DNA of 64,000 bases from Pomacea canaliculata (taxonomy: Eukaryota > Mollusca > Gastropoda > Architaenioglossa > Ampullariidae), in assembly GCF_003073045.1 (NCBI RefSeq), contig NC_037597.1, positions 25,248,158 through 25,312,157 on the forward strand. Direction: 5' to 3'. A model generated the notes under the pieces. It did not search any database, was not told where the DNA came from, and saw only the letters and a program-made list of their open reading frames with translations. Both the position numbers and the translations under genes were made by a program. Within the stretch, counting starts at the first letter, position 1, and each line of letters begins with the position of its first letter. Shown here piece after piece: positions 28,901 through 38,989 of this stretch.

Positions 28901-31599
28901 GAATGATATAAAAAGAAGGAAAACGGAAACAAATACAAAATATGTGCCAAATCTAAGCTACCACACATGAAAACTAAGAACTCAATAAATCTTTCAAACT
29001 TCATATTTTTTCCATTGCCAGGAAATAAGATCTAACTGATAACACCCATTCCACAACACTAAGCTAAACCTTCGTTAATGAACACAAGCAAGCTGAAAAA
29101 ATTACACTACACCATTCCAGTTCTGCAGTTTGTAGAAGGTGTTCTTCTTCAGAAACAGACTTTGAAATCTTATGATTGAAATCAATGCCACATCCCACCA
29201 AGGGTACGAATCATTAAGCTTTCAACATCACAAATAGTTTAGCTACACAACCTAAGGAGGTGATCTTTTAGCATTTCCATTTCTTTTCTAAAAAAAGCTT
29301 AATTTACTAACTTTGGCCGAAGGTTTACTTGTTTGATTAGAGTACAGAATGGCTGCTGAATCTAAGATATAAAAATCCAGGTTGAGTGATTTTTGGTTTT
29401 AGACCACCGTATACATGCTATGATTATGACTTTTGAATCACTTATGTAGCATATGCAAACACACACACACACACAAAGAAAAGCATCACATACTTTTATT
29501 CTGCTCTTGCCAATTAGTATATTGGTGTTTCCACTGCTCATACTGTGTAACGAATTCTTGCTGTTCTTTGATCACATTGTCAAATGCTAAGCTTAGTGCA
29601 GGATCAACTGTAACAGTCCATCAGAAATAATGGAATAATACTACAACTGAATTAGAACTGCAGTTTTAAATGAAAGTTTATTGCAATCAGCTGCTGCAAC
29701 CAAAATACTAATGAATATACACAAGTCACATTCTATGATGAATGTAAACTATATGCAGGATGACAGAAACTTACTGTGAAGAAGGTATTGGTGAAATATG
29801 ATCTACTAATACGATTTGCTTTAATCAATCTATTAAATCACTATTTGCTGTTTACACAAAAAAGTCATGTGCTTTAAAATGCAGAAATTATATAAGTCTT
29901 ATAAAGAACACAGCGTAAAAAACTGTGGTACATAAGTGCAAGGGCATATAGAGGATTGAAAAGCATTAGGTACATGGGGCTGAAAACAAACGAGGAAATC
30001 ATTACATCAGGGATTGCAAAATCAAAGTTTAACTGTATATGTGGCATTAACCTCATGTTACTTTAATGAAAGCCATAACCATAACACTGGTACTTGTATG
30101 GGTTTGATAGGAAAGTGCTTGAAAAAAAAAAAAAAACCCGTACTGTGGGGAAGGGAAACAGTCAGAAATCCAAGTTTATTTCCATCAAAACTACTTATTT
30201 TTTATAATAATTGTCAGCAACAAACTCGTACATTATTTTACTAAAATTTTTACTGCAACTGAAATATAGATATACATGTGGCAATGAATACCTGGCTTTT
30301 TATCTCCTTTTCCTGATTGGGTGGATGAAGGTGGCTGAGGTGGATCTTCTGCAGGTGGGGGAGGAGGCTGCCATTGTTGTTGTGATGCAGGCATCTTCTG
30401 CTGCTGCCAAGTGGGTTCCTTCCCTGCATGTAATTGAGCTTGAGGTCCTCCAGGTAGTCCTGGTGCCATCTAAGGGAAATTAGCATTTCAAATCTGCTTC
30501 AAATACTCAAAATCAAATAGAAGTATACTGCTATAGTCAGTTAGGACCAGTAACATCAAAGACCCTGCACCCAGGTAGTATTAGAAAGTTACCAGCTTCA
30601 CAGCTAATAGTAACCTTACATTGTATCCACAACAGTTGAGATAAAGATTAGATTCTAAAATTAAAAATTCACAAATAAACACTTTAATCAAGTATTTTTT
30701 GTGTGGGCAATTGTATACAACCTGAAGCCATTTACTTACAGCCACCTCTGATGAGTATGTGATGTATTACTCTACTGTGTTTATTATTTTTTCAACATTG
30801 TTGGATTGTACAAATTGTCTGCTGTTGTTACTTATCTAAGAACTAGTTATTATATAGTGTGTTAGAATGTGAAGGAATTTTTCATGACATTAGGTCACAA
30901 TTACAGGAGCTTGCAGTACCTAATATAACTAGTAATGGTTACTTAAAACATTGCCATCACTGTAAACTGTATGCTTCTTGGAACTACAAAGCTCTGAAAA
31001 TTTACCCTTGCTTGACTGTTTCCACTCTTCTCATCCGGAGGAGGCTCTGGTGGAAGTGGTGGTCTGACATCTGCAGGTGGTTCTGCAGGAGGAGGTGCAG
31101 GGGGAGCATTCTGACCTCCTTCTGGCAAAGGAGGATACTGCTGTTGCTGGTTTGTAAATAAATAAAGAACTAACAGGTAATATAACTGTAATATGGAAAG
31201 ATATATGAGACTATGCCCAGCCAGCAATTGCCCTTGAAAACAATTAACATTTAATGACAAACTTTTCATTTCCACCAATAACGCTTTGCACAATATCAGC
31301 AAGCTTTTACTTCACTATTCAGAAGCACTGATACATTTACAATAATACAATTTTAGACTTACCATTATTCCAGGGAACGCCTGTTGAGGTGCCATCATGT
31401 TTTGTGGCCAATGGCTGTAATACCAGTTATACATTTGCTGCTGTTGTTGTGGATTTCCCAGGGCATCCAAGCCCATCCCAATCATAGGCTGCCCTGTAGC
31501 TGCCAGTCCTTGAACTTGTCCATAAACAGTTTGAGCTTGAGCCTGTGCTGCAGCTGCAACTGCGGCGAATGCCCCCAAACCCTGCCAGTTGTTAAACAT
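6741..31599 (-). CDS. YLPM1: YLPM1 (ZAP3): YLP-motif nuclear protein with P-loop kinase-like domain and PP1-docking motif
   Basis: Exons in transcript order: 31363-31599, 31006-31146, 30292-30469, 29494-29607, 27789-28684, 23562-25423, 23010-23058, 22262-22676, 21494-21769, 21045-21315, 16676-16807, 14532-15318, 13490-13658, 12787-12906, 12199-12375, 11759-11842, 11332-11415, 10897-11003, 7935-7983, 7398-7519, 6741-6887. They total about 6.4 kb or 2,140 codons, close to the long human isoform. The start ATG at 31,599 has an in-frame TGA four codons after the next upstream stop-free window closes, so it is the first available ATG. Nearly all junctions keep phase. The exceptions are exon 8, which shows an apparent one-base shift, and the 10897/7983 junction, where a small exon seems missing. 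Vertebrate YLPM1 is a nuclear PP1 regulator linked to transcription. The low-complexity N-terminal half, the kinase-like core and the conserved C terminus are all present. Confidence 0.92.
10897..11003 (-). CDS. YLPM1: YLPM1 acidic/lysine-rich linker exon
   Basis: The exon starts after TTCTTAG and ends before GTAAAT in phase 2. It encodes VEMEDAPDPKKEEGEG and then a mixed K/E/D tract, matching the charged linker that follows the kinase-like domain in human YLPM1. Its phase 2 end does not fit the phase 0 start of the next recognised exon at 7,983, so a short connecting exon in the 2.9 kb between is expected but was not found. Confidence 0.8.
11332..13658 (-). CDS. YLPM1: YLPM1 P-loop kinase-like domain exons
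   Basis: Exons 13490-13658, 12787-12906, 12199-12375, 11759-11842 and 11332-11415 form the NTP-binding core. The first carries a textbook Walker A loop, GLPGSGKT, after a hydrophobic beta strand (NIVIIVR). The second has LCLDDYFMVE. The third has the acidic YEYEQDMEDAYRQSL block and DDGFFPFIIVDATN, a Walker-B-like strand. The fourth and fifth match the human VYLAEM and HMMRLDIRSLLQ region. All junctions are in phase. The fold resembles polynucleotide-kinase-like P-loop NTPases; no catalytic activity is established for the family as far as I know. Confidence 0.93.
11508..11543. repeat. Perfect 14-bp inverted repeat with 8-base loop
   Basis: ATTTAAAGTGGACT at 508-521 of this block is exactly reverse-complemented at 530-543. 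It lies in the YLPM1 intron between exons 11332-11415 and 11759-11842. It could be a stem-loop in the pre-mRNA or the remnant of a small palindromic element. Confidence 0.85.
14532..15318 (-). CDS. YLPM1: YLPM1 arginine/aspartate-rich exon
   Basis: This 787-base exon encodes about 262 residues of imperfect repeats built on R-[SP]-D-R, ERP and DR words (for example ERPERHLEV and DRSDRSDW). Charge-alternating RD/RE sequence occupies the same place in human YLPM1, just before the kinase-like domain. It starts after TTTGTAG in phase 1 and ends ATAG|GTGAGT in phase 2, fitting both neighbours. The composition suggests a disordered, RS-like nuclear segment. Confidence 0.88.
15697..16378. mobile_element. 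Internally deleted mariner-family DNA transposon
   Basis: Terminal inverted repeats are clear: ACAAGGGTCGTTCAAAAAG on the left and its imperfect reverse complement on the right, extending about 34 bases to a TCACCCA block, with TA at both outer edges as the usual target duplication. Between them a minus-strand frame (15937-16383) encodes a mariner transposase segment with GLPKTSTTDDQVDAI, SVKQTAKFIGISSGSIH and TQDETWIHHF. About 680 bases remain of a normal 1.3 kb, so the catalytic half is missing and the copy cannot move itself. It lies in the YLPM1 intron between exons 14532-15318 and 16676-16807. Confidence 0.9.
16676..21769 (-). CDS. YLPM1: YLPM1 exons each carrying a DYGHG motif
   Basis: Exons 21494-21769, 21045-21315 and 16676-16807 each contain DYGHG (SHDYGHGVG, SIDYGHGQS, VIDYGHGNK). 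Human YLPM1 has a comparable TVDYGHGRD. The first two also share a pattern of RDPL/RDPF and DxWPLRD/DPWTRD words, so these exons look like diverged duplicates. Phases are 0-0, 0-1 and 1-1 and they join without a shift. The motif's role is not known to me. Confidence 0.85.
18090..18535 (-). CDS. Possible alternative last exon of YLPM1 with zinc-finger-like motif
   Basis: A TTGCAG acceptor opens a frame of 148 residues ending at TAA 18090-18092. Read in phase 1, it joins cleanly to exon 21045-21315 (G+CG gives alanine), the same phase as the normal next exon 16676-16807. No convincing 5' splice site follows, so it would end the protein before the RD and kinase-like domains. It encodes LLCLNCGELF...TLARHM: C-x2-C, then 12 residues to a histidine. 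The second histidine expected of a C2H2 finger is not in place. The nearest minus-strand AATAAA-like site is about 800 bases on. It could also be an unrelated gene fragment. Confidence 0.4.
22262..22676 (-). CDS. YLPM1: YLPM1 exon 8 with an apparent one-base frame change
   Basis: The exon opens after a TTTGCACAG acceptor in phase 0 and reads GEVDQPYSGS, then a G/R/E/P-rich stretch with repeated REP/GVR words. That frame meets TAG at 22275-22277, just before the strong donor TGG|GTGAGT. In the next frame the last codons read GLSRPNEW and end in phase 0, exactly what exon 21494-21769 needs. One extra base in about the last 45 bases would explain this. A weaker in-frame donor earlier (GGA|GTTAGA) is the alternative. 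Confidence 0.7.
23562..25423 (-). CDS. YLPM1: YLPM1 large Gly/Gln/Arg-rich exon
   Basis: A single 1,862-base exon of about 620 residues. It is rich in RGRG, GGP, GPRFPG and QQGQ words, with scattered acidic patches. It is bounded by TTGTCCAG and by AG|GTAAAC in phase 2. RGG/FG-type disordered sequence is typical of RNA-associated nuclear proteins and fills the same middle region in vertebrate YLPM1, although the exact words differ. The long overlapping frame in the same place (24649-25650) is a compositional shadow. Confidence 0.88.
25685..26060 (+). mobile_element. Fragment of a Tigger/pogo-like DNA transposon end
   Basis: The sequence CAGTAATCCCTCGTTTATCC, preceded by TA, matches the general form of Tc1/mariner-Tigger terminal repeats. 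It is followed by the familiar GGGTTCCAGAACCACC...CGAAAGTCCACGAA phrase of such non-autonomous elements. No matching inverted end was found nearby, so the right boundary is a guess. It lies in the long YLPM1 intron 25424-27788. Confidence 0.5.
27135..27600 (+). repeat. Probable SINE or LINE tail
   Basis: The stretch ends TGGGGAAAAGCACTATATAA followed by ATAAACATATTATTA. This is the typical GCGCTATATAAAT-plus-TTA tail of animal SINEs and their partner LINEs. No clear Pol III boxes were seen at its start, so the 5' limit is uncertain. Confidence 0.35.
27789..31146 (-). CDS. YLPM1: YLPM1 N-terminal exons 2-5 (proline/glutamine tract, coiled-coil-like block)
   Basis: Exons 31006-31146, 30292-30469, 29494-29607 and 27789-28684. 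They encode a PPLPPEPPPDEK proline block, a QQWQPPPPPAED block, then a conserved helical segment: EQQEFVTQYEQWKHQYTNWQ followed by QYLSQWKHYEQQMEERRR. Human YLPM1 has closely similar QxWxxW/EQLHSY-type helices after its proline-rich start, so this is the YLP/Q-rich region. Phases run 0, 0, 1, 1 and 0. A glycine/proline segment with an octapeptide repeat closes exon 5. Confidence 0.88.
27984..28251 (-). repeat. YLPM1: In-frame 24-bp tandem repeat (11 copies of LLGDKPPx)
   Basis: Eleven consecutive 24-base units inside exon 5 encode LLGDKPP plus G, S, N or T. The middle copies are almost identical at the DNA level, while the outer copies (LLGEKPPG, LLGDKPQS, LLGDKPLT) have diverged. This is a coding minisatellite, likely variable in copy number between individuals. 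It keeps the reading frame. Confidence 0.95.
31363..31599 (-). CDS. YLPM1: YLPM1 first coding exon
   Basis: The start codon at 31597-31599 opens MFNNWQGLGAF, then an AAAAQAQAQ tract, a QQQQQMYNWYYSHWPQN block and QQAFPGIM, ending ATG|GTAAGT in phase 0. An in-frame TGA lies five codons upstream, so no longer N terminus is possible within this exon. Upstream acceptors at 31,706 (after a T12 tract) and 31,626 could mark the start of the 5' UTR part. Confidence 0.85.
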
Positions 31600-32761
31600 G
31601 GTGCAGGTCACTTCTCATAAACAGTCTATAAAATATGTATAGTTTACAATTCACCAAGTCTTACAAATGGTAAGCATTCTTTTCTTGTTTTCAGCATAGG
31701 AAACCCTGAAAAAAAAAAAAGAACTTTCTTCAATTACATGGGTTTAGATGGCCAGAATATTACATAAATTTCCTCTCTCACATCTCTCAAGTGGTTAAAC
31801 TAAAAAGTAAGAATACAAAAATCCATTTTCTGCTTATATGGTCCAGATATTCATCAGTTTATATCCATGTAAATATCCCAGGAATGACCAAATTCCACTT
31901 GTCTGAACTTTTTCCAAACATCTCTTTCAATTTATCTTTTATGGTTTATCTTTTTCTGTATTTAATATTGAAGCTTGAAGTGACAATGCAGAAACAAATT
32001 AAATTTGAAAGGGTGAGAAATGGGTTGTATTGCATGTCACATGATCTTACCTGGCTAATGGTGGTTTTATTACTTCTCCTTTTTGGGGGAAGTGGGTAGG
32101 CCAGATAAAACAAAGTTGTCTGCTCTTGTCAAAGCTGTTATAGTACACTGCAAGTGCAAGGAAAAAGCAAATTCATTCACTCTTCCTATATAGTTTACAC
32201 CCACAGGTGTGAGCGGCTTCAAAGCTACAGATCAACTGCATTGATTCGTTCATATTAAATGATTTTAATTGCATTACCTCCTACAGGGTTTTGGATGAAA
32301 TACAAGACCATTTATTCTTGCTGTTATTTACCATTTTTATTTATTTTTAAGTTCCTTCTTCACGTCATGGAGATGACACTGCACAATGTTGAGTTACAGA
32401 AATATGGTGCTTGAATGGAGGTATCAGGTATGATCCCTTTGAACACAAGGGAGTAGAGTTGAGCCAGTGGAACAGAGAGGAATAAGAAATGGAGTTTTGT
32501 ACTGTAAATGAAATGCCTTCAATTAAGAAGGTGAGACAGGTATTTTAAAATCTGTAAAAAAATAAGACCCAGCCCATTAAAAGTCACAATACTAAATCTG
32601 AAATCCGCTTCTATTTGGGCCTTACACTTTTTGTTATGCTTTCAGTGTATGTAAGGTCACCTTATTATTTCTTACAGATATTTTTCTGTAAATACTATTA
32701 TATTCATTTTTATTTTTCTTGTCTAGGGGCCTAAGACAACGAGCTGTAAGTGAAAAATAAA

Positions 32762-33893
32762 GGTAAGAGATAAGAGATAAGAGAATACTTTATTTATCCC
32801 AGAGGGCAATTCAGTTGCACCTTGATTAAAATTCATACACAACAAAACAAGCTTCTACATTCATGTCTCATTCATTCACACAACCCCATTCAAAAGTCAC
32901 ACGGCTGAAACAACAAAAGACAGCAGCAGTCTGTTTGTCCTGCATGCAGGCACACAAAATCGGCGGTCCAACGGGAGCCGGACAATCTCCATCGACAGAA
33001 CATGCCTGTCATCACTAAGGATTGCAGATACTTTCAGAAGAGTCCACCTATTATACAGAGTCTGAAGAGAACTCTGAGTGGACCCAATGACTTTGAAGCA
33101 GGTGGATACCACACGATGTAGGCTGCTCTTGTCCTTCACCGATTAACTGTTGTAGAAACAAATAAATGAGAAGGACAGTACGCTCTCTATGTGCGATCTG
33201 TAAAAAAGCTGAAGAAATTGGTGGAAGACAGAGAAAAACTTCAGCTTCTGGAGAAGGAAGTGGCGTTGTTGAGCCTTCTTCACGACAGTTTGAGTGTTGA
33301 CATCCCATCAAAGTCTCCTATCGAAGATGGTGCCCAGGGATTTAAAAGCAGAAACAATTTCCACCTCCTTGTCATGGATGACACATACAGGACATGGTAG
33401 AGAATTCCGACGGAAATCAAAGACAATCTCCTTCGTCTTACTCACATTAAGCTCTAGAAAGTTGTCATCGCACCAGACAATTCTTCCAAAGCTACACCTT
33501 GGGTATGCACTGGCCCGCTAAGGAGAGACAGCAGTGCAGTATCATCAGAGAATTTGACAAGATATTGACCCTCATGGCTACTGCGACAACTGTTGGTGTA
33601 CAGAATAAACAGAAGCGGAGATAGAACACAGCCCTGAGGTGAGCCGGTGCAAGTGGTGATTAAGTCGGAAAAAGTGTCATTGACAAGAACTCGTTCCTGC
33701 CTGTCAACCAAAAAGTGAATGATCCATGACACCAGCTGATGATCAAGGGAAAACTCGTCTAGGAGTCGTCTAGCTAGGATATGTGGCTGAATAGTGTTGA
33801 AGGCCGACGAGAAATCAGCAAACAACAGTCGAGGATGGGCTTGAGGATTCTCCAGGTGTTTGAGTAAAGTGTGGTGGTGGAGGATGTTAATCT
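32762..33893 (-). mobile_element. 5'-truncated non-LTR retrotransposon (CR1/L2/Rex1-like LINE)
   Basis: The minus-strand reverse transcriptase fragment reads LLFADFSSAFNTIQPHIL, then TGSPQGCVLSPLLFILYTN and LVKFSDDTALLSLL, which are the RT palm motifs including the (F)xDD box as FSDD. A second frame further on encodes the C-terminal block (RVVSTCFKVIGSTQ, LPLDRRFCVPACRTNR). The frame breaks between 33,450 and 33,140, so the copy is dead. The 3' end reads GGGATAAATAAAGTATTCTC and then three short repeats of TCTTATC, the usual style for this group. It sits upstream of the YLPM1 coding exons, possibly in a 5' UTR intron. Confidence 0.85.
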
Positions 33894-34192
33894 AAAATTA
33901 GCAAAAGAGTTTATCCTCAGCTTTGTCATATGATAAAACAATTTTTTGTAAAATTTGACTTTTAATCGCTATTTACATTAAAAGCTTCAGAATGCTAGTT
34001 TATTTTGTTGCATTGTTAACACGATTGTGGCGATACTAATTCACAAGCGGTAAAACAGACAATCATGTGTACCGGTTTGCGACGATTGCTTTGAAATGAA
34101 GCAGGTTATGAAGAGAAACAAGTACTATAAGTAAAAACCTAATCCAAACAAGAAAATTTAAGGTGCAATCAGTACTCGCAGTGTTACGCTCA

Positions 34193-34270
34193 CCTCTTTA
34201 GTTGTAACACATTATCCGAACGAAGCGGATGTTTCAAGCGCCACCTGGTTACAATGCCAAGGACGACAAC
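34193..34270 (-). promoter_or_regulatory. Possible YLPM1 5' UTR exon and promoter area
   Basis: On the minus strand a GAG|GTGAGC donor at about 34,193 ends a relatively GC-rich block (GGTGGCGCTTGAAACATCCG). The YLPM1 coding exon lies 2.6 kb on, behind a strong T-rich acceptor at 31,706. No TATA box was seen. This is inferred from the splice site and composition only. Confidence 0.25.
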
Positions 34271-35890
34271 CTACAGGAGTATAAAAAAAACAAAAACAAA
34301 AAAACAAACAAAACTTTTATATGAAGCTTTTCTATTTTTGTATAGAAAAAATAAGCCTAATTATAAATAAAAGATCACTTATGACAATTTAAACTCGTAT
34401 TTAAACATCTGCATTTCTCTAAATATTTTGCAGGCATAGTGTAAAGACTACTTTCGACTGCAGTTGCCTCCCTTGATAATCGGTACGATGCTAATTATTT
34501 ACCGTAAAATTTCGGACAATTAGACGCAAAAAAAAAAGTTCGTTACAAGTATTCCATTTTTATTGTTATAAAGTTATAGCTGTTTAGCTAATAATAATTG
34601 ACTTATCTCGTAATTTATCATTGAAGTGCGAAACAAGAACGATATTAGGATTATGCCCTGGACGTGTTTAGGTGGATTGCTGTCTGCCAAGACCAACGCT
34701 TAGTCTCTTGGGAAGTTATACGCTGTTAGTCTCGGCGAGCCTCAACAAAGAATAAACCGAAAGCTTTGTAGTCTCATGCCTTGTTTTACGAGTTAACTGG
34801 ACAAAAATCGTCTGCCAGCAGTCCAGTCATACAAGTTCGTGATTATACAATATCGGTGTGTGCACTCGTCATATATAGGAAGATGACAGGAAATAGAATA
34901 GGGAAAAGAGAGGGATATGGTGTGGGTGGAGAGAAGAGCAATTCTAATTTCTTTTCAAATCATTCTCCTCACAAGTAACACGGGACCAAATTAGGCTTAA
35001 CTACTGCAAAGTAGAATAGAAATTAATCTGAAATCTCACCATGACTATGACGTTTGTTTTTCTGGCTACAGATCAGAAGCCAAAGTAATTTTTCTCACTC
35101 AAGTCACACCACTCTCCTGTTTCATTTCAGAGATTAAAGAAACGAAGAGAACGACAAGAATTGATTGAACATTTGTTTTTGTCAGTTATGATCAAATAAA
35201 TAGTTGTTGGAGAATGTTTAGTATGTAATTGCTCGATATTCAAACAGTATTTCAATAATTACATTGTATTCAGGCTTCTTTTCAAAAGAATATATTTTCA
35301 AAGATGAACATTGATCGATGAGCAGAACGCACGAAGCGGGATGGAAAGAAAAGGTTAATGATGGGGCTTATCGAAGACAACCGAATAAAAAGTATTCTAA
35401 ACTTCACGAAACACGAGGACACAGAGAAGACCCGCATTTCAAACTGAGGTGTTGAAGGGTAGTTCTCGCCGAAGGACGTCCTCGGGCACGGGTATGTTGA
35501 AGCCAGTTATCCAGTCTTGTTGGACGACGCTACAATACATGGGAAAAAACGCTGGAAAAATGATGGTTTGTGCTCCTCGAAGTTCTCAACATCTGGGTGG
35601 GAGCTATGCCTTTCGGTTAGCAAGGAGGACTTCCTGCTGGACCTGCTGGACGAATGACTGAACACCGACCAGAAAAGCAAAGAAGATTTTTTTTTAATTT
35701 TTGAAAACTAGACCACTCGATGAAACGACGTACGCCGCTTTTCAAACATCTTTCTGCCACACGACAACGCACTTTAACAACGACCTAAAAATTAAAAAAC
35801 AAAACGGGAAAAGGGCTACTTTAAACTCACTCATTTTCAAGGGCACACACACACACATATATATATAGACATCGCATTATATTCTCTACA
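34271..35890. other. No gene seen between YLPM1 and the kinase gene
   Basis: AT-rich sequence without a supported exon. A plus-strand open frame at 35449-35661 has ordinary chance length and no domain. A minus-strand ATTAAA near 35,690 might serve the kinase transcript. Confidence 0.4.
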
Positions 35891-35897
35891 TAATTTC

Positions 35898-36074
35898 TCC
35901 GGAGGCGAAACGGTCAGAGCCTGTCACTAATACCGTGAGGGCTGGCTGTCCTGGGTTCCGATCTCAATTCGGGCATGCTGTTCTTTCTGCATGTGGCATG
36001 TTTACAGGGTTGGCAGTTTGTCGCTTAGTTGCTATTCACCAATATTCTCTCTCTCTCGATGATGATGATGATTA
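35898..36074 (+). repeat. tRNA-derived SINE
   Basis: An A-box-like GGTCAGAGCCTGTCAC at about 35,912 and a B-box-like GGGTTCCGATCTC at 35,954 are spaced as in a tRNA head. They are followed by an unrelated body and a TC/GAT-rich tail. The phrase GCTGGCTGTCCTGGGTTC is typical of SINE heads in which users see a mutated tRNA. The copy ends in a (GAT)n run just past the kinase stop codon. Confidence 0.6.
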
Positions 36075-36128
36075 CGATGATGTGATGGTGATCGCGACAG
36101 GGCGGAAGAGGTTTGCCCCCGGTCAATA

Positions 36129-38922
36129 TTACCTGAATTCTTGATCGCAGGCCAAGTCATCAACAACGATCGTTGGGATTTGTGAGTCACTCGGGCTGAC
36201 CCCGTCCACATCCGAGCCTATATCAGAGATGTCCAGGACGGTGGAGGGCTCAGGCGGACGATATGATTTGTAGTACCTGGAGGTACAGCAGGAAAGTGAA
36301 ACCTCGACACTCACCGGATTCCCTGTTTGTTAGCGCCTTCTGACTACACTTACTGCCATTCGTGATCAGATCACTGGCATAGCACAAGAACACGCACCCC
36401 GACACCCTTTACCAAACATAAAAAGGAACAAACCATCACAAGCACTGAATTTTTTTTTTAACTAACTCGCGTGCATGCATACCGTCTCAAACATAGAAAC
36501 TCGCGATTTGAGCTTTTAGCGTCTTATTATTCTAAAGGAATAGATAGTGGGGGGAGCAATTCTTTCCAATGATTGTCTTAAGCTTAGTACTTTCCCAGAC
36601 TTAGATAAATATACCCCATACGTTCTCGAGATACATGCCTACAAACATTACTATGCGCAGAAAGAGGGCGAACTCGTGCTTTCAATTTTGTACACAAAAC
36701 ATGTACACAAACAGCTCCGCATATCGATGCTCATCCATGCTGTACAGTTTCTCCTCTTCTTCGGTCCATAGCGTACGAGCTCGGATTAAGGAAATTTATA
36801 CATCAAGAATCTTTTCTTCCTCCTTCTCCACCCCGCCGCCACCCCAACTCTCAGGTCCAGAAAGTACGCACCTTTATATGGCTTACATCTGCTAAACTCA
36901 CCTATACTCACCTTAGCACTCCCGTACGCTGTATAGTTATACACTTAGTCAACCTGCCTGCATCAACCTACTCGTGTACCTGCTCAACGCACCTGTACAC
37001 CTGCTCGTCAGTCACAGGCACAGAGACAGCACCTGTACCGAGTCTGTCCCACTGCAGATCCACAAAGAAGGCATGAGTTTTTACTTCCTTCAGACCTTTT
37101 CTACCCAGTCGCTGACTCTCTTTCCTCAGCAACTCATCGATGAGTGCCATGGCTGCCACGGAGATGTCGCTCATCAGAGGAAATGCCAAGGTCTTCCTGA
37201 ACTGTAAGACCTGGACAGCGTATATAATTGTATATTTCCACATTACAGACGACTGTACACAGGGTGTGGACAGCATATTATTTATCAGCACAACCATAAG
37301 AAACTGGCCATCTCCACATCGCATGCACTTATTATTTTGAGTTGTTCTGGAGAAAGACGCTACACAAATGTGATTATTCTTATTCTTACTCTTCTTCTAA
37401 TATTTCATGTTTTAAAAGAGTAGTCTATTGACTGTAATGCCTATATTGACAATGGATATGTTTATCTGAGTGAAGAATGTTTACCTTCAATGTGCAACAA
37501 AGTTTCTACGGAGAGACCCTTACCTCTCTAAACACCCATTCCCCTAAAAATAAAAAAGAACACAAGACTTTACCTTCTCATAGGTGCACCCTTTAGAGTC
37601 AGCAAAGAAAGGCAGACGGTTAAACAGCATCCGATAGAAGACAACACCAAGGGACCAATAATCACAGAGATAAGAGTAGCCGACGTTTCTTTGGAAACGC
37701 TGCTTAGGCAGCACGACACTCACCATCTGCAATGTACTCTAGCATACTTTATCGTTCTTCTGTTCTCAAATATGTTTGCACAATACAGATTACGCGAAAC
37801 AAATTAAGGATAGAGTACAAAATTTAAGCATATAGCATCAAGTTTGATGAGAAAAATGTTTCTTGAGCCTTTTTATAAAGGTTCTGTACACGTTTATAAG
37901 AATGTTTAGACCTGTTCTGGTAGGGAATTAACCGTGGAACTGCTTGTTTGTTTGTTTGTTTGTTTGTTTGTTTGTATATAGACCTGATTGTTATCCTCTT
38001 CCCTCCAAGCCTTTCTTTAGGTCAACTTTGTACAAAGCAACATTGCAGTACAAAAGAAATGTTTGTTTACTCTTTGCGCTTTTTTATCAATACCTTTCCC
38101 CACTCACGATATATTTTAATAATGATTAATTAGAGCTAAGCCCTACAGACTGCATGATGTAAACTTGACCTTAAGCTAGCTGGGTGCAAACCTATCCGGT
38201 GATCTTGCCTCAGGCGCACTGTACGAAACAATGCTCTCTGCCTGAAACGTGATGCTGTTAGGGCTGTGAGTTGTGTCCTCCGGGTTGTTATCGAACACGG
38301 GGCTCTTCACCCTCGTCAGGTTGTCACCCTTCTCTTCGTCTTTGCGAAACTGGTAAGACAATCCGAAGTCACACAGCCTGATGTGACCCACATTGTCGAT
38401 CAGAAAGTTGGACAGTCGGATCTCTCGATGCATGAAGCCTCTGGCATGCAGGGTATCTACCGCCAAAAACATCTCCGCCGCATAGAACTTGGTCTGCATC
38501 TCCGAAAACGCTTCGCCGGCGACCATGGCGAGGTCTCTGTTGGGGTAGTAGCGGAAAAAGATGAAATTTTCCTTAATGTCTTCCAGGTAACCTAGGAACT
38601 CCGTGATGAAGCGACCCTGCACTATCTCCAGCACGCGCAGTTCGGTTTTAAACAGATATTCGGAGCGCCAGAAGCTTCGGTTGTAGGCCTTGGCAACTAT
38701 CACCGTCCCCGTTTCCATGTCTCGAGTGAGGACGACCTCACTGAAGTTGCTGGTCGCCAGAGTGCCGATATATTCCAGGTCCTCAGCCGTCTGCCTGCGT
38801 GCTCTGCCTACCTTGTCTCGGTGTCGTATAGGAACAGGCGGGCTCTCCAGTTTCGCGTGGATCTTATCTTCTTGGTTTTTGGCATTCCCAGACTTCCCGT
38901 GTAAGAGCCTGCTGAGGAACAT
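36129..38922 (-). CDS. AGC-family kinase homologue, probable pseudokinase
   Basis: Phase-consistent exons: 38311-38922, 37574-37726, 36993-37210 and 36129-36276, giving 376 residues from ATG 38,922 (TAG two codons upstream) to TAA 36,129. The order of motifs is AGC-like (ROCK/MRCK/citron style): VIVAKAY with the lysine, MHREIRLSNFLID, GHIRLCDFGLSY, CDYWSLGVVFYRML, LPFFADS, LIDELLRKESQRLGRKG and a short AGC tail with YRPPEP. Oddities: the glycine loop reads GTLATSNFSEV, the catalytic HRD is HRE, the following K is R, and APE is replaced by VLPK. DFG and the ATP lysine remain. A longer form of exon 1, ending at 38,192, would add SYSAPEARSP but does not keep phase. Weak or no catalysis is inferred. 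Confidence 0.8.
37944..37975. repeat. (TTTG)n microsatellite
   Basis: About eight TTTG units in an intron of the kinase gene. Confidence 0.9.
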
Positions 38923-38989
38923 GTGCTAAAATCTCTGAGCTCTCTTATCTGCTCTTAAAGACATTTTACTTCTTGACGGGGTGCGAAGT

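Noticed and set aside
35449-35661. 70-residue plus-strand frame between YLPM1 and the kinase gene
   Set aside because: No homology recognised, no splice or poly(A) context, and chance length.
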